From: Smittium mucronatum
Taxonomy: Eukaryota > Kickxellomycota > Harpellomycetes > Harpellales > Legeriomycetaceae
Length of the DNA: 26,640 nucleotides
Direction: 5' to 3'
Assembly: GCA_001953115.1 (NCBI GenBank)
Contig: LSSL01004164.1
Location: 1 to 26,640 of the forward strand
The notes beneath the pieces are model-generated. The model did not search any database and was not told the origin of the DNA. It saw nothing but the letters and a program-made list of their open reading frames with translations. Shown one piece after another: positions 1 to 12,700 of this stretch; the first letter of the stretch is position 1, and each line of letters starts with the position of its first letter. A program made the position numbers and the translations under genes.

Positions 1-74
1 ATTTATTTATCTGACAACAATTTTCTTTTTTTTCCTAGTATTAGTATTAGTCTTAGTTAAATAAATTATACGTT

Positions 75-1060
75 CTCTTGTCAGCCAAAGTAACACTTGG
101 CCTAAATATATCTTTGTTTTTAGTTAATACTGTTTGTCTTGCTTTTTCTCCCCTTGTTTTTGACATCTGATGAGCAAAAAATACGATTCAACGGCACGCA
201 GGTTAATTTAGGTATCAAATATTTTAAACTAATTTACGAAATTAAGGAAATTTTTAGAACCGGCCGAGGGCCTGTCGATTCCGTCAATGTATATTATAAC
301 AGGAAGCAAGTATCTGATTATCACTTTATTTTTTAATAAACAAGTATTATTTACCGATTAAGAGGAGATACTAAATTTTTTTGTCAGAGAATCTCACACA
401 CGACACTTTTTACTATCCTAACCATCTTTACACACAATTGAGATCCACTGATATTATTAAGTTATAAAAAATTTTACCTTTGAAGTGACCCGGATCCATG
501 TCTTTATAACCGTGAATTTTTTTATGCAGTGATTAAAGCTCTACAGGAGAAATTAGCCAATAAGATTTTTTGTTGAAAATTTTTTTAGAATAAATTGGAA
601 AATTTTATTTTGAAGTTCATTTTTGCGTTCCTTCAAAGTGGTTCAAAAAGCCAGAGTTAGATATTGAAATATTATACATCTAATGTCTATTCAGTATTTT
701 TAGAATTAAGAGAGCCGATTTCTTGGAGCAAAATATATTAGCCGGTAAAAATAATTAAATTTTTTACAAGTACCATCGGTATCTGATCCGCTCATCTGAA
801 AGTTTTTTGAGATTCGATAAGCTTCTGAAATTTTATCTTTTTATAAAAAATATATTTTTTGATTAATTCTCCTATGATCACCTTTCTTGCGAGAGGAATC
901 GAGACAAAATATTTGAAAGTCATATTTTCTAAGGATGATAAAAAATAAAAAATCGACCTACTTCTTATTGCCAAACACAGATGAATTTTCGATAATTGGA
1001 CCGACCTCAAATTATGAACATATCTCGAGAGTAAAATGGCTTAAAAACCAATGAGAAACT
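75..1060 (+). pseudogene. Coding relic, family not recognised
   Basis: This stretch is visibly richer in G+C than the next kilobases, and broken plus-strand frames in it look protein-like. Positions 139-336 are open for 65 codons without an ATG (the first codon is TTG) and include SDEQKIRFNGTQVNLGIKYF and GRGPVDSVNVYYNRKQV. Positions 487-573, in the same frame, read DPDPCLYNREFFYAVIKA and onwards. Positions 950-1051, in another frame, include LLPNTDEFSIIGPTSNYEHI. Stops and frame changes separate them. I do not recognise a family; an old transposable element or a dead host gene would both fit. A minus-strand frame at 792-1010 overlaps and is probably a shadow. Confidence 0.35.
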
Positions 1061-1994
1061 ATTTAAGCTCCAGATTATTTTTATTAATTATAAACATAAT
1101 TTATTTTACTTAAAATTACTATAAGGTAGTTTTTTGTGGATTTTCTCGGAATTCATAGTAAATTTATTGAAATTATGACCTATTATCCATGATGTATCCC
1201 CTTAATGGAGGTGGATCGACAAGAAAATATTGAGAGAAAATTCAAAACCATTTCTATGCTGTTATATTTAAATTTTATTGTAATGTTTCTACCTGTTAAT
1301 CCTTCAATAAATAATTTAATACAATTTAATGGATTTTATACTATTATTTGTATTTTTATAGCGAATTTAAATATTTTATTTTAAGTTTTTGTACCATTGT
1401 AAATTTAATTTTTTTTCCCGATAGTTGTGCTACATACATTTCTGTAAAATTAACAAAAAAAAAACAAACCTTAATCTGAATGTATTTTTTAAAAGTAAGG
1501 TTAAATTTAATGGTTATGATCTAATCCGATTGTAAAATACTGTATAATATAATTTAGAAATCTATATATGATGACTTTCAATATACATAATTAATTTTTT
1601 TATAATTTAATTCACATTTATAGCATTAATACTATTTATATTGTCTGATTATGAATTTAATTTGACTAAAAATTTAGTAATCATAACTTTTAGAACATAA
1701 AATAGAATTTCGGAAACTTGGACAAATAGATGTGGCATTTAAACCAAAAATTTTTTTTTTGTAACTAATCAATGACTTATATTTTACAATAATTTAACTA
1801 AAAAAGCATAATTTTTATTATTATAAATTTTAAAATACATTTGAAAATTTCATGTGGTATGACTGTGTTTCAGTGGTATAATTCTAACATTAGATTAATT
1901 TTTGGAAAATCAGAAGCTTTCCTATTTCAAAATCTCTAAGATAATTCTTTATGACTGCAGCTAGGTCTGGAAAGTTACAATAAGATATTTTGTT

Positions 1995-2254
1995 GATCAT
2001 GTTTGGTTTGAAATCCTTAGTTTAGAGCAAGAATATATACATCAAGTCATTAAAAAACTGATATTTTTTGAGCCAACGAAATAATAATCGTATAAAAAGA
2101 TATTCTTAAAATCACAAGCTGCTTTAAAAATCTCAGAAATTTTTTCAGAAACTTTTTTTATGAAAATCGGAATTACGGGAGCGCAAGACCCACTTTAATG
2201 GAAATAAACTTTGATACATGCGAAATTGAGCTTAGAGACGGTTTAAGAGCTATC
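1995..2254 (+). pseudogene. Coding relic, family not recognised
   Basis: One plus-strand frame from 1995 to 2195 is broken only by two adjacent TAA codons (2082-2087). It reads DHVWFEILSLEQEYIHQVIK and, after the stops, SQAALKISEIFSETFF. The frame then moves, and 2162-2254 contains RPTLMEINFDTCEIELRDGL before a stop. The mixed amino-acid composition is unlike the Lys/Asn/Ile/Phe strings that translated A/T background gives. No domain is recognised. Confidence 0.3.
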
Positions 2255-4785
2255 TAAAATATATGTAATTCGGATATTTTAATCTACTGATTTTACTCAG
2301 CTATGGTGGTGGCTATAGGACAGGAAGCCTCATGATGATGGTTTAGGTTTGTAGGAATATTTTTTAATTGATAAAGGTTTATCTAATAAATATATCATAA
2401 GAAGAAGATTTTTTTATGCAGGATAAAATATTTATTAACTTAAATAAGACAGTTAAAAAGAATGGATTTAATTTTTTTCGTTGAGAAAAGACTATAGATA
2501 TGATTTTTTTAATATCTGAATAGATTAGATTTATTTTTTAGATTATTAGAAAAAATTTGGACAATATTAGGATTAGAAACAATGAAAGTTACGGTTTCAA
2601 AAAAAGACCATAATTAATTAAATACTTAATTAAGATAGATGTTTTAGAAAGCTGGACAGCAATTAACAGTGAATATTTGTAATAAGACAGGAAAACTAGA
2701 AAATCACAATCTATAGTTTTTCAACGACAGTAAAATAAGATAATTTAACTTTTTTATAAAGACTTTATAATTCATTTAATATAGATTAGAGGGTATACCT
2801 CTAGCTTATTATTAGTCGTAAAATGGTAAGGGTCAAATGATTAAAGTTAGGTTGAATGAGATCAAAAAAGAAAGTTTTTAAATGAAATAGAAATGAAAAG
2901 AGTGGCTGGGAATATAAAAAATAATAGTTAATAAAATTATCATTCAGACATAGTTAATTGGTTTTAGAAATTTGCTGAGATAGATAAATATTGTTCAGTC
3001 TGATATGCTTTTATAATGTGGACTTATCTCTAGAAAGATTTTGCCGAGGTAAAATAGAGAGAAAATAATCGTGGAAAGAAAAACACCTTTTTTTTAGGAT
3101 AAAGCAAAAATTATTACCCACTAATTTTTAATTGGATGTTATTGGAAGTTTATTAAAAATAACTAGAATAATAAATGTATTTTTGTTGTATAAAACATTG
3201 GTTTTTAAGAGCAATATATCAAATGGATTGGCAATGAAATTGTTTTTTTAAATTTGGTCAAAAAAATTTAAGTCATTTAAACAAGTTTTGGAAATTTGAA
3301 ATCATGGTGTCTCTTTTCAAGATTAAGTGATTTCATAAATTATTTAGGGGATCAAGTATCGGGATCAGTTTTGATTATATTAGAGAGAAAGGAAGTAGAA
3401 CGAATCCAATGGGGGTGTGTGTATTTATGTAGATATGAAGTATACAATTAGTAAAGGTGAATTTATTTACTGGAATACAAAAATATACCGATATAATTTT
3501 TTTTGGTACGGAAACTCAATCTAAATTTTTGACTGCTATAAAAGACAAAAATTTTAAGTTTTGATATTGCCAATGTGTATTTCAAAATATTCGATTACTT
3601 TAAAAAAAATGACTGAGCTAAGCACTATTCGGATTCATAATTAGGATATAAGAATAATAAAATTCCTTTTTATTTTAAAAAATTTATTATAAAAATTAAT
3701 CAATAAATCGACCAGTAAAATTTTTATAAAAAAAATTCCCTCTTCATTAAGAATCACCCTTATCAAAAGTTAGAGCTATCATTGTTAAAATTTCCAAAAA
3801 TTCTGATGTGTTCTGATTTAAAAGTGTTTAGAACTCAATTTGGTTGAAATGTTCAATCTTCGATACATACGATTCAATCGAAAAAACATATTGAAAAAAC
3901 TTGAGTAAAAAAATATAAAATTTGCAGTCAATTAATATTTTTCCGCTATGTAGTATAATTTTAGAATAAATTGAACTCTTTAAAGCGAAAATTGATTTAT
4001 AAAATTTTTTTGGGTTATAATTTTTGGTTTAGTGATTTCCAATAAAACTTTATAATTTAATATTTTTACTCTAATCATATATTATGATTAAATTTTCATT
4101 CTGAAAAACTCAATTAATTCTAACATAGACTATGATACTCTAAAAATTTTTGTTTTAAGATATTTAATCTGAAGTTTATATCAATGAAGATATTTCAGCA
4201 AATAAGGTGGAAAAGATTAAAAAAAGGATATAGTTTAAAATAAATATAATTAAGAGTTTACAGAAAATCGCTAATCTTAATTTTAATTTGTTCATATATA
4301 AATATTTTTTTAAAAAGTTTCAGAGAAGATGAAAAAATTAATTAAGGAAACAATATAAATTATATACAAATAAATTCTTACACTAAGAAAATTATTTAAA
4401 GTATTATTGCTTATTTTGAATAGTTTTACAATATTGTAAAAGTGTGTAATTTTTTAAAATAAATAATATAATATTTAAAATATTTATATTTTCCAAATTT
4501 ATTTTTATTTTTTAAGAAATAAATTAATCAATTTATAGTTATTTATTAATTTTAAAATTCTAAGTTAATAATAATTATATTCAATTTTTTATAGATTATT
4601 GCTTAGAAAAATTTAGTATCATATTATACTAGTATAAAAACGATAATTTTTTTAGAAATGATTAATGATATTAGTGAAATTTATAAAATATTAGATCACT
4701 TATAATTTCTCCATGTATTAATATAATCTGGATATTTATTAAACAGACTTATTCAATCTTAAAATTCAATTTTTTAACACAGATT
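2255..4785. other. A/T-rich stretch without a recognisable gene
   Basis: Some parts (2290-2340, 2980-3080, 3350-3560) are a little richer in G+C and may be remains of coding sequence, but every frame is interrupted by closely spaced stops and no motif can be named. No RNA gene or ordered repeat was found. Confidence 0.6.
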
Positions 4786-4871
4786 AATATTTTTATTTAA
4801 ATATTTATCCTTGTCTACATATAAATATTTTTATTTAAATATTTATCCTTGTCTACATATAAATATTTTTT
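4786..4871. repeat. 38-bp tandem duplication
   Basis: Two full copies starting at 4786 and 4824, each with ATTTATCCTTGTCTACATAT, followed by a short third partial copy from 4862. The copies are identical in the shared part, so the duplication is recent. Confidence 0.95.
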
Positions 4872-7800
4872 TTAAAATATTTTTCTCCCAATATGCAAAA
4901 TATATAATCATTTTTCTTTATCATAAAAGGATTTTTTTTATATTATCATCTAATTTTTAATTAATAAATTAATAAGTAATTTTTACCGCATAAAATGTAT
5001 ATAAAAAATAAATTTAATATAATAAAAATTATAATATATTTCTCAACTTTCCATATGATACGTAAATGTCTGACTTTTAGTAAGATATATCCTCAAAATA
5101 TTTTAATACTAATATTCCGACATTTTTTAAAATTAAAAACATTTTTATTAAAATATGTATATATTTTTATACAATTGATTAGGAAGCTGACGTAATGTGT
5201 TTTTTTAATCAAAATAATATGGTGGATTTAGTATATAATTAAAAAAAATTAAAAAAATTCTTTTATCAAATTTTTTAAAATTAAAAGTTTTAATTGGAGA
5301 AAGCATAGACTATCAAAATAAAATTTAAAATAATAATTTTTTTTGAAAAAGCGATTTTTAATGATAAATAACTCCTTAATTTAAAATTAATGGATTTCAA
5401 ATGATTTCTTAATTGAAAATTATGATTTATATTGTCCATAATAAATTGATTTACAAATTAAAAAATAAAAAATAATTCTTTTTATTATATGATGAGTCAA
5501 ATATTTTTTGTAAATTTTTTAAAACTTATCAAACTAGTAAATTTGAACAATATATAATAATATAACTAATTATTTGAAGCCAATGTATCTATAATTAGAA
5601 ATTGTATATATTTTATATCTGATTTATTTTGAAAAGCCACCCCATGGTTAAAATTTATGAAACGCAGCAATCTTGTGCCAATTTTTTGATAATGGAATCA
5701 ATAAATTATCGAAATTAGTTCTCTTATCTGATTATTTATTAGAAAATTTCCAAAAATATATGCAGTAATTAAATCTTATTGAAGAACATCGTTTGATCAA
5801 ATGATCTCGAATATAAATTAATATTATTGAGCTTTAGTTCTCTAAAAATAGTATTCATCATAATGATTACTGAAATAATATGATATACTAAGTGTTAAGA
5901 ACCGCCAGATATTATCTTTACTATTCCTTATTTCCTTAGGATCTTTTTAGATATACAATTATTAGACAGGATGATACTTATTTTATGAAAATCCACCTAT
6001 ATTTTTTTTGAGTTTCTCACCTTATTTCTAGATACCCATCAAAACATCATTAAAAAGCAATAAAGATTATATCAAATTATTATAACCAACGCCAGCTTAG
6101 TGTTATTTTTGTGGTTTATCTGATTTTATCAATTTCTTTTTTTAGAAATTGTCTCAAATATATTTTAGTATACTAAAAATTCCTAAACCCACTATTATTG
6201 AAAAAAACAGAGTAAATTTTGGTGGATTAATTGTGGATATTTTCGTAGAAAGTATTGTTTAGCTTCTAACCAATCAACAAATAAACTATAATCATGCTTT
6301 GATTCATAATAATTTGGCCCGTAAGTTTAACTCTTCATTAAATTGAGTAGAATTTTTCATCAATTAATCAATATATCATACATTTTTATAAATAAAACAC
6401 TTTGTAAAATCTAAAATTACCAGAAATTTTGGGTTTTTCTAATACAAAGCATCAATGTTTAGATCAGACTGTGAATATTTTATAAAGCTAATCATTTGGA
6501 GATTATTTTGGTTCATTTTAGTGGTCAAGATAAATGTATCACTAAATAAGTTTTAGTTAGATATGGTATTAATTCTACCAGCCTCAATTCTGAGGCTGTA
6601 TATATACCAAACTTAAAACCCTTTGAAGATTAAGATTTATACTGCTATAAAAATTTCTTTTTAAAAAATCTAAACTAACCCTTATATATAGCTTTGATAT
6701 TTTACCTTTTAAGCCATCCCATTCTTTCAATTTCATCACTCAGCAAAAAAAGAAAACTTTAAAAATCCTGAAATTTAAAGTTGTTAAAGTCATTATATTT
6801 GGATCTAATTTTGCTCGTAATATAAGTCAGATCCTGATATTTATTAGTGAAAGAAGCTTTTATTAGTGGATTTAGTCTAATTTTGAATTTGGTCGCCTCT
6901 GATTGCATCATAAATCTTTAATAGTCGTAATTAGACATTTGTTTCAAATTATAATCCAAAAATGACATACAGTTTGAGTAAAAATATTCAAATATTTTTT
7001 ATGCATAAAATTTTAAATATATTCATAATTTTAAAACTTATCCCTTTTCTTTTTATCTTATATATTTGTGAAAGTCAAATTTATTGGCAAAAGAATAGTA
7101 TAAATACCAAATTAAAAAAAATTAATGAAATAATTGCATTAAGAAAATCAAATAATATAAATTATTAATTATATTTTTATGTTAAAAAAGATTTTGTTGG
7201 TTAAATTTGCAAATTAGGTAAAAATTTATTAGGAATATGAAAAATAGCGTTAAATTTTAAAATTGGATCAAATTTTTAAAAAGAGTTTTATTGAGGTAGA
7301 TAAACTACATTTTTAAATAAAAATGTGTCTCAATTAAACAAATTTTTTTGGTTTTATCGATTCTATTAAAAGGATTATTAATTTGATCAATTCAATATAG
7401 TTTTTATCAACAAATCTATTAATTCAATCAATAAAATTTATTACATAATTTTTTTTTTTTTAAATTATTGTTTTATATACAAATACTTCCATACTATAAT
7501 ATTCAAATGTTCAAATATTAGTGGTCAATTGTTTTGAAAAAGCTATCGATATTTTATATAATAATAAAATTAAAAATTTTGATTAAAATTTTTTTTATAA
7601 TAAATGAATAATAAATTTTAGTTTTTTGATGCTTCAATCTTCAATTCAAAATATGAAAAGTAATCTTTAGATCTTAATATTAAATTTAAATTAAAATATT
7701 CATCATTTTGAAACTGAAAGTTAAAAATTAAATATTTATTTCGTTTTTTTTAAAGTATAAAAAGATTTAAAAATTGATAAGCGAGATAACTATATATTGA

Positions 7801-9233
7801 TAAATTCTGTTTTAGGTTATAAATTTATTATCTATTTCCAAATTTTGATTATACTCAATTATGTAAATATTTTTCTAAATTATTATTTTTTTATTTTTAT
7901 TTTAAAGATTAAATATAATTTCAGAAGATTTGCTTTTTTATAATATATGCGGCCAAAATTTTATGTAGTAAATATTATAGAAATATGAATTTACATCAAT
8001 ATTTATCTTAAAAATTAATTACTTTTCTATCACTTTAAGAATTATTATACCTGCCTAAAGGAAATACAAATTTATTTTAGCAAAACCCCACTCTAATATA
8101 TTCAAATTTAAATAAATTTAAATCAGTATTTTCAAATCAAAATAAACCTATAACCAAATATAAAATAATTAAAAAGGCACTAATTAAAATTAAAATAACT
8201 TCAATCGATATACTCACCCCTCTAACCAATTTGAAATCAACCATTCTCACATAATTAATTGCTTGATAAATCACATTCATATAAATATATATTTATATCT
8301 ATGCTCGATTAAAAATAACACCAAAAAAATTGATATAATTTTTTTTTATAATATGAATAAATAATATAATAAAAAAACTTTATAATGAATTTTATATAGA
8401 TTATTTTTTTACAATTTGTAAACATATCAAAAAATATTTCGGAAATCATCAAATTACACATAGATTCAATTATAATTACATTTATATAAGATTATTTCTC
8501 AGCATTAATGTTCAACTGGCTAATTTTTTATAAAATTGATATATTAAAAATATTTATTTTGTGATTTAATAAATAAATAATTTAACTTTCAATTCATAAA
8601 CTTTCATATTATTATTCAAAAAATCAAAAAATCAAAAAAATAATTTTATATTTTCTTTTTTGTTTTGAAAAAATAGCAAGTGTACTTAATATCTAAACAA
8701 ATCAATGATACTATAAAATATGCTGTGAGATTGGCCTATATGTTCTATCTCTTGAAAAAAAACTTGGTAACAAATATACAAACACCCAGATAAAAAGGAT
8801 AATATCTCCATTGTGAAAATGGATATTTTTTCAAAATTTTTATTCATTCTATTTTTCTGGTCCAAATTTAAATTAATATTTTACTTTATTAAAAAAAAAG
8901 CCTGCAAATTTTGAAATAAATTTGATGATCTTAAAAAATTCAGTCTAGATTTTTTTACCAAATAAAAAATTACCTTTACATTCCAAAAATTATTTTTTGG
9001 AACCAGATATTTTCTTGAATTTTAGCTGATATTTATCCGGTTATCCAGTTAAAATTAATATGACACGAACCACTTGAAATTTTTAAGCAATATATAGAGT
9101 AAAAATTATATCTTATCTGAAAAAAGATGAAGTAAAATATGTAATTTATCATGTATACTCTATGATTTTCAACATATGTTTCAATTCAAAAAATTTCTCT
9201 TTGATTATTTGTCAAATAAAAATCTTAGGTTGT
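4872..9233. other. A/T-rich stretch with weak coding traces
   Basis: Two short frames (4995-5195 and 6962-7168, plus strand) have the Ile/Phe/Lys/Asn composition of translated A/T DNA. The second begins with a hydrophobic segment that could mimic a signal anchor. Positions 5640-6900 are slightly richer in G+C. Within them 6146-6259 is open for 38 codons without an ATG and contains PKPTIIEKNRVNFGGLIVDI, which suggests a dead coding region of unknown origin. Nothing else is supported. Confidence 0.5.
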
Positions 9234-9569
9234 AAAAATATATTAAATTTGATTAATGTTTAATCAAAAAATATATTAAATTTGATTAATGTTTAATCAA
9301 AAAATATATTAAATTTGATTAATGTTTAATCAAAAAATATATTAAATTTGATTAATGTTTAATCAAAAAATATATTAAATTTGATTAATGTTTAATCAAA
9401 AAATATATTAAATTTGATTAATGTTTAATCAAAAAATATATTAAATTTGATTAATGTTTAATCAAAAAATATATTAAATTTGATTAATGTTTAATCAAAA
9501 AATATATTAAATTTGATTAATGTTTAATCAAAAAATATATTAAATTTGATTAATTTTTAATCAAAAAAT
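9234..9569. repeat. Tandem array of ten 33-bp units, each with a 9-bp palindrome
   Basis: Unit starts recur exactly every 33 bases (the TATTAAA motif at 9241, 9274, 9307 and so on to 9538). The first nine units are identical apart from one missing A at the left edge. The tenth has one change in the loop. Each unit holds arms TTTGATTAA and TTAATCAAA around TGT (TTT in the last). The near-perfect identity points to recent expansion or ongoing homogenisation by slippage or unequal exchange. The array contains stops in all frames I read and does not encode a repeat protein. Confidence 0.97.
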
Positions 9570-9671
9570 ATTTTAATGATCAGTTTTAATATAAATATAA
9601 ATATATTATATTTAAAGGAAAGAGTTTGTAATAAATTTTAAAATATAACTCACCGAAATTGAGAATTTTAG

Positions 9672-9737
9672 TCTCTATTTATACCTTTAATGGAACTGAG
9701 TTATGTTTCATGTATGAAAAATAGGGAAATTTAGTCC
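9672..9737 (+). repeat. Dispersed 66-bp repeat, copy 1
   Basis: Shares TCTCTATTTATA, then CTGAGTT, TTTCAT, TGAAAAATA and finally TAGTCC, in the same order and spacing, with 15041-15107. About three quarters of positions match by eye. It lies about 100 bases right of the 33-bp tandem array. Its nature is unknown; it may be an edge of an old transposable element. Confidence 0.55.
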
Positions 9738-12700
9738 AATTTTAATTGTTCATTACAATAATACAAACCTAATTTTTAAGTATAAAGGTCTTGTATTATG
9801 AATATAATTAACATTATCTGGTTTTTTTTAAAAAATACAAAAATTTCGAAACTATATAATTTTATTTTTGTTTTTATTTTTCAATTCTGATTATTTCAGA
9901 ACAAGATAATTACCGAAATTTAAAATATTTTATTTTGGCAAGGGCTTAATTTTTTGAAATTTATTAACACTCATTCAAAAAAAAAAATTCTGTAGAAAAA
10001 TCTAAATTTTTAAATAAGATGGCAACGATTTGAAATAGATGTTTTCATTTTTTAAGAGTTACAGGCTTTCATTTATTTATTTATTAAAAAGAGACTAGGC
10101 ATTTGGAAATTTAGGTTATTAAAAAAAAAAAAATTATTCAAAAATAATTTCAAAATTCAGAATCTGATTCTGCTTATAATTTATTAAAGACTTAATTTAC
10201 CCCCTGATCGCAAAATATATCCATGATTTTAGTTAATTAAAATCAACTAATTCCAACGGTTTTATCATTTATTTTATCTTGTGAATCTTTATTTCATGTT
10301 TGAAGGGATATCCATAGTTTTTTTAAAAATTATTTTAAGAAATAACAAGACAACTAGTTTTGATTACTTTAAAACTAATTGATTTTAATAATCTATATTA
10401 TTTGGGGCACAAAAATACTAAATAATTTAATTAATTCAAATATTTATTTTGAAATATATATGGGATTTTTTGTAAATACGTATCTTTTTTGTTTAATTTT
10501 AAGTTTTTATTTAAAAAAGCTATAAAAATTCATTTAATGACACTACTATATATTTTTTTAGTAACTAATTTTTTTATATGTTCATATTTTCTTTTTATCC
10601 AACTCTGTTATGCTTATCAAACCACTTTTTTATAAAAAATTTTGGCTCTTAAATCAATGTAGAAATTAAATAACTATTTAAATATTAGATTATTGAAATT
10701 ATAAATTGATTTACAAGATGTGCTATAAATTTCTAATATTTTTAGTATTTTCTATCAATCTAAATTTTATAATATATTCATAAATTTATTCTGAAATATT
10801 CAATTTTTTGATATTTAGTTTAATTTTTTTTATATATCCTATTTACAAAATATTTTCCAACCTCTAGGAAATTTATTCCATATACGTCAATATAAGCGAT
10901 TTCTATATTTGAAATGGCGTTTTTGGTAATTTCATTAATATTATCATATCCCAAATTGTAATTTTTCAATTATTTACTTATTAAAACTCAATTAAATATT
11001 TCAGAAACATGATAAAATCTTTAAGATTTTAAAATTCAATAAATGTGAAGGGTAAGGAAGTAAATTTTATAGAAATTTTATTTCAATATGTTTAATATAT
11101 TCTTAAATTTTAATTTGTGGAAAAAAGTTTTTTTCAAAATATAATAAATCAAGATTGCTTTTATTATTTCGTATTGAACATATATGGATTAATCATTTTT
11201 CTATTAGAGTTTTAAAAAGCGCTCGTATAGAAGTAATTACCTCTGATATGTTTTTTCGCAAAATTAGATTTATTACACTTTTTTTTTAATGTAAAAATTT
11301 TCAAAAAAATTACATGGATATTAGTCATAATTACTCATTAATTAAAAAAAGTGATATATTATAAAATTTGGATTTTAACTTTCTTTTATTGTAGTTTACA
11401 AATATATTCTTATTTATTTTTAATTGTGATAATTAATATTTAAATAAATCAGTAAATTTAATTTTTATATATGCCTTTCAATTACTTTATCATGAATGGG
11501 TTTTCAAATTATTATATAAAAATTATATTTTATCTAGTAAAATTTATTTATAGATCATAAAAGACCTCTTAATTTTTAAATTGAAAAAAATCAAGTGTTT
11601 TTCGGAGTATTTTTTATAATAATCAACAACTTTTTATTAATATATTTCACATTTTAATAATTAAATCATATTTATTTTAGTATATTCCAATACTGGATAC
11701 ATCATTATACATTAAGCATTTATAAAATGATGTTGGAATAGTTCTTTAGGAAGATAAAATTTTTTTGAAGAAATATTAATAATTATTTACATACTATATA
11801 AATAGATATACCGAAGTGTTTTATTATTTGATTTTTTATTAGACTGTCAGTTGCAAATATATAATGTAGCTTTAATTGTAATAATAATATAATTGATTCT
11901 AAAACTTCTCAGAATAAACTCGGAACTATACATACATAAAGATTATATTTTTAATTTTTTCAATATTAATATGAAAATATTTAACATTGAAAAATGAATA
12001 ATGAAATAATTATACATGAGATTAAATTAAAATATTTCTAAATTTTAAAATATAAATTAAATTCTTAATCATTAAACTGATAATAATAATCGAATTATTT
12101 GATTTTATTAAAATAAAAAGCTAATTATATATAGTTATAATTAGTAAGCCCATAAAAAAGTATATTGATGAGTTGAGATACAAAAAACTAAAAACTAAGA
12201 TTATTTATAAATATATTAAAATTAAAAAAGTTTAGGAGTTTTTTTTTGTTCAGAATTTTTTAAAATATTTCATATTAATATTTATAATAGTGTTAAAATT
12301 AAAAAAATAGATTAAGAGCTTAATTTATAGAAATAAAAATATATCAACTAGTATAATAATATCAGAATTTACTAATTGCATATATTAATATTTAAAAATA
12401 AATTAAATATTTTATAAAAAAAAGCGAAAGTACTATTAAGTTTTTTTGAAAAAAATATTAATTGTTTATTTGGTTAATTTTAGAATTTTAGAATTTAAAT
12501 TATATGATAAACACTTTAATGCCTTATTTATCTATATATAAATATTTTATAAGATCTTTGGGTCACGAACATATAAAAAATAAATATAAAAAATACATAT
12601 TAAAAATAAAAAAATACAAATTATATATTGAATAATTATTTTATTAAGATATTATTTCAATTTTTAAAAATTAAAAAATGGCTTAAATATTTTTGATTAT

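Noticed and set aside
792..1010. 72-codon minus-strand frame
   Set aside because: Overlaps plus-strand relic pieces that look more protein-like; probably a shadow.
4995..5195. 66-codon plus-strand frame
   Set aside because: Ile/Phe/Lys/Tyr-rich translation of A/T background without motif or composition shift.
6146..6259. Resemblance of FGGLIVDIFVES to the start of an ISXO2-like transposase catalytic region
   Set aside because: Only a few residues agree and the expected downstream motifs cannot be read in any frame.
6962..7168. 68-codon plus-strand frame with a hydrophobic N-terminal part, resembling a small secreted protein
   Set aside because: Composition is that of translated A/T DNA, hydrophobic Ile/Phe runs are expected there, and no G+C rise marks the frame.
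9234..9569. CRISPR array
   Set aside because: The repeats are directly adjacent with no unique spacers, and the setting is eukaryotic. It is a tandem minisatellite.
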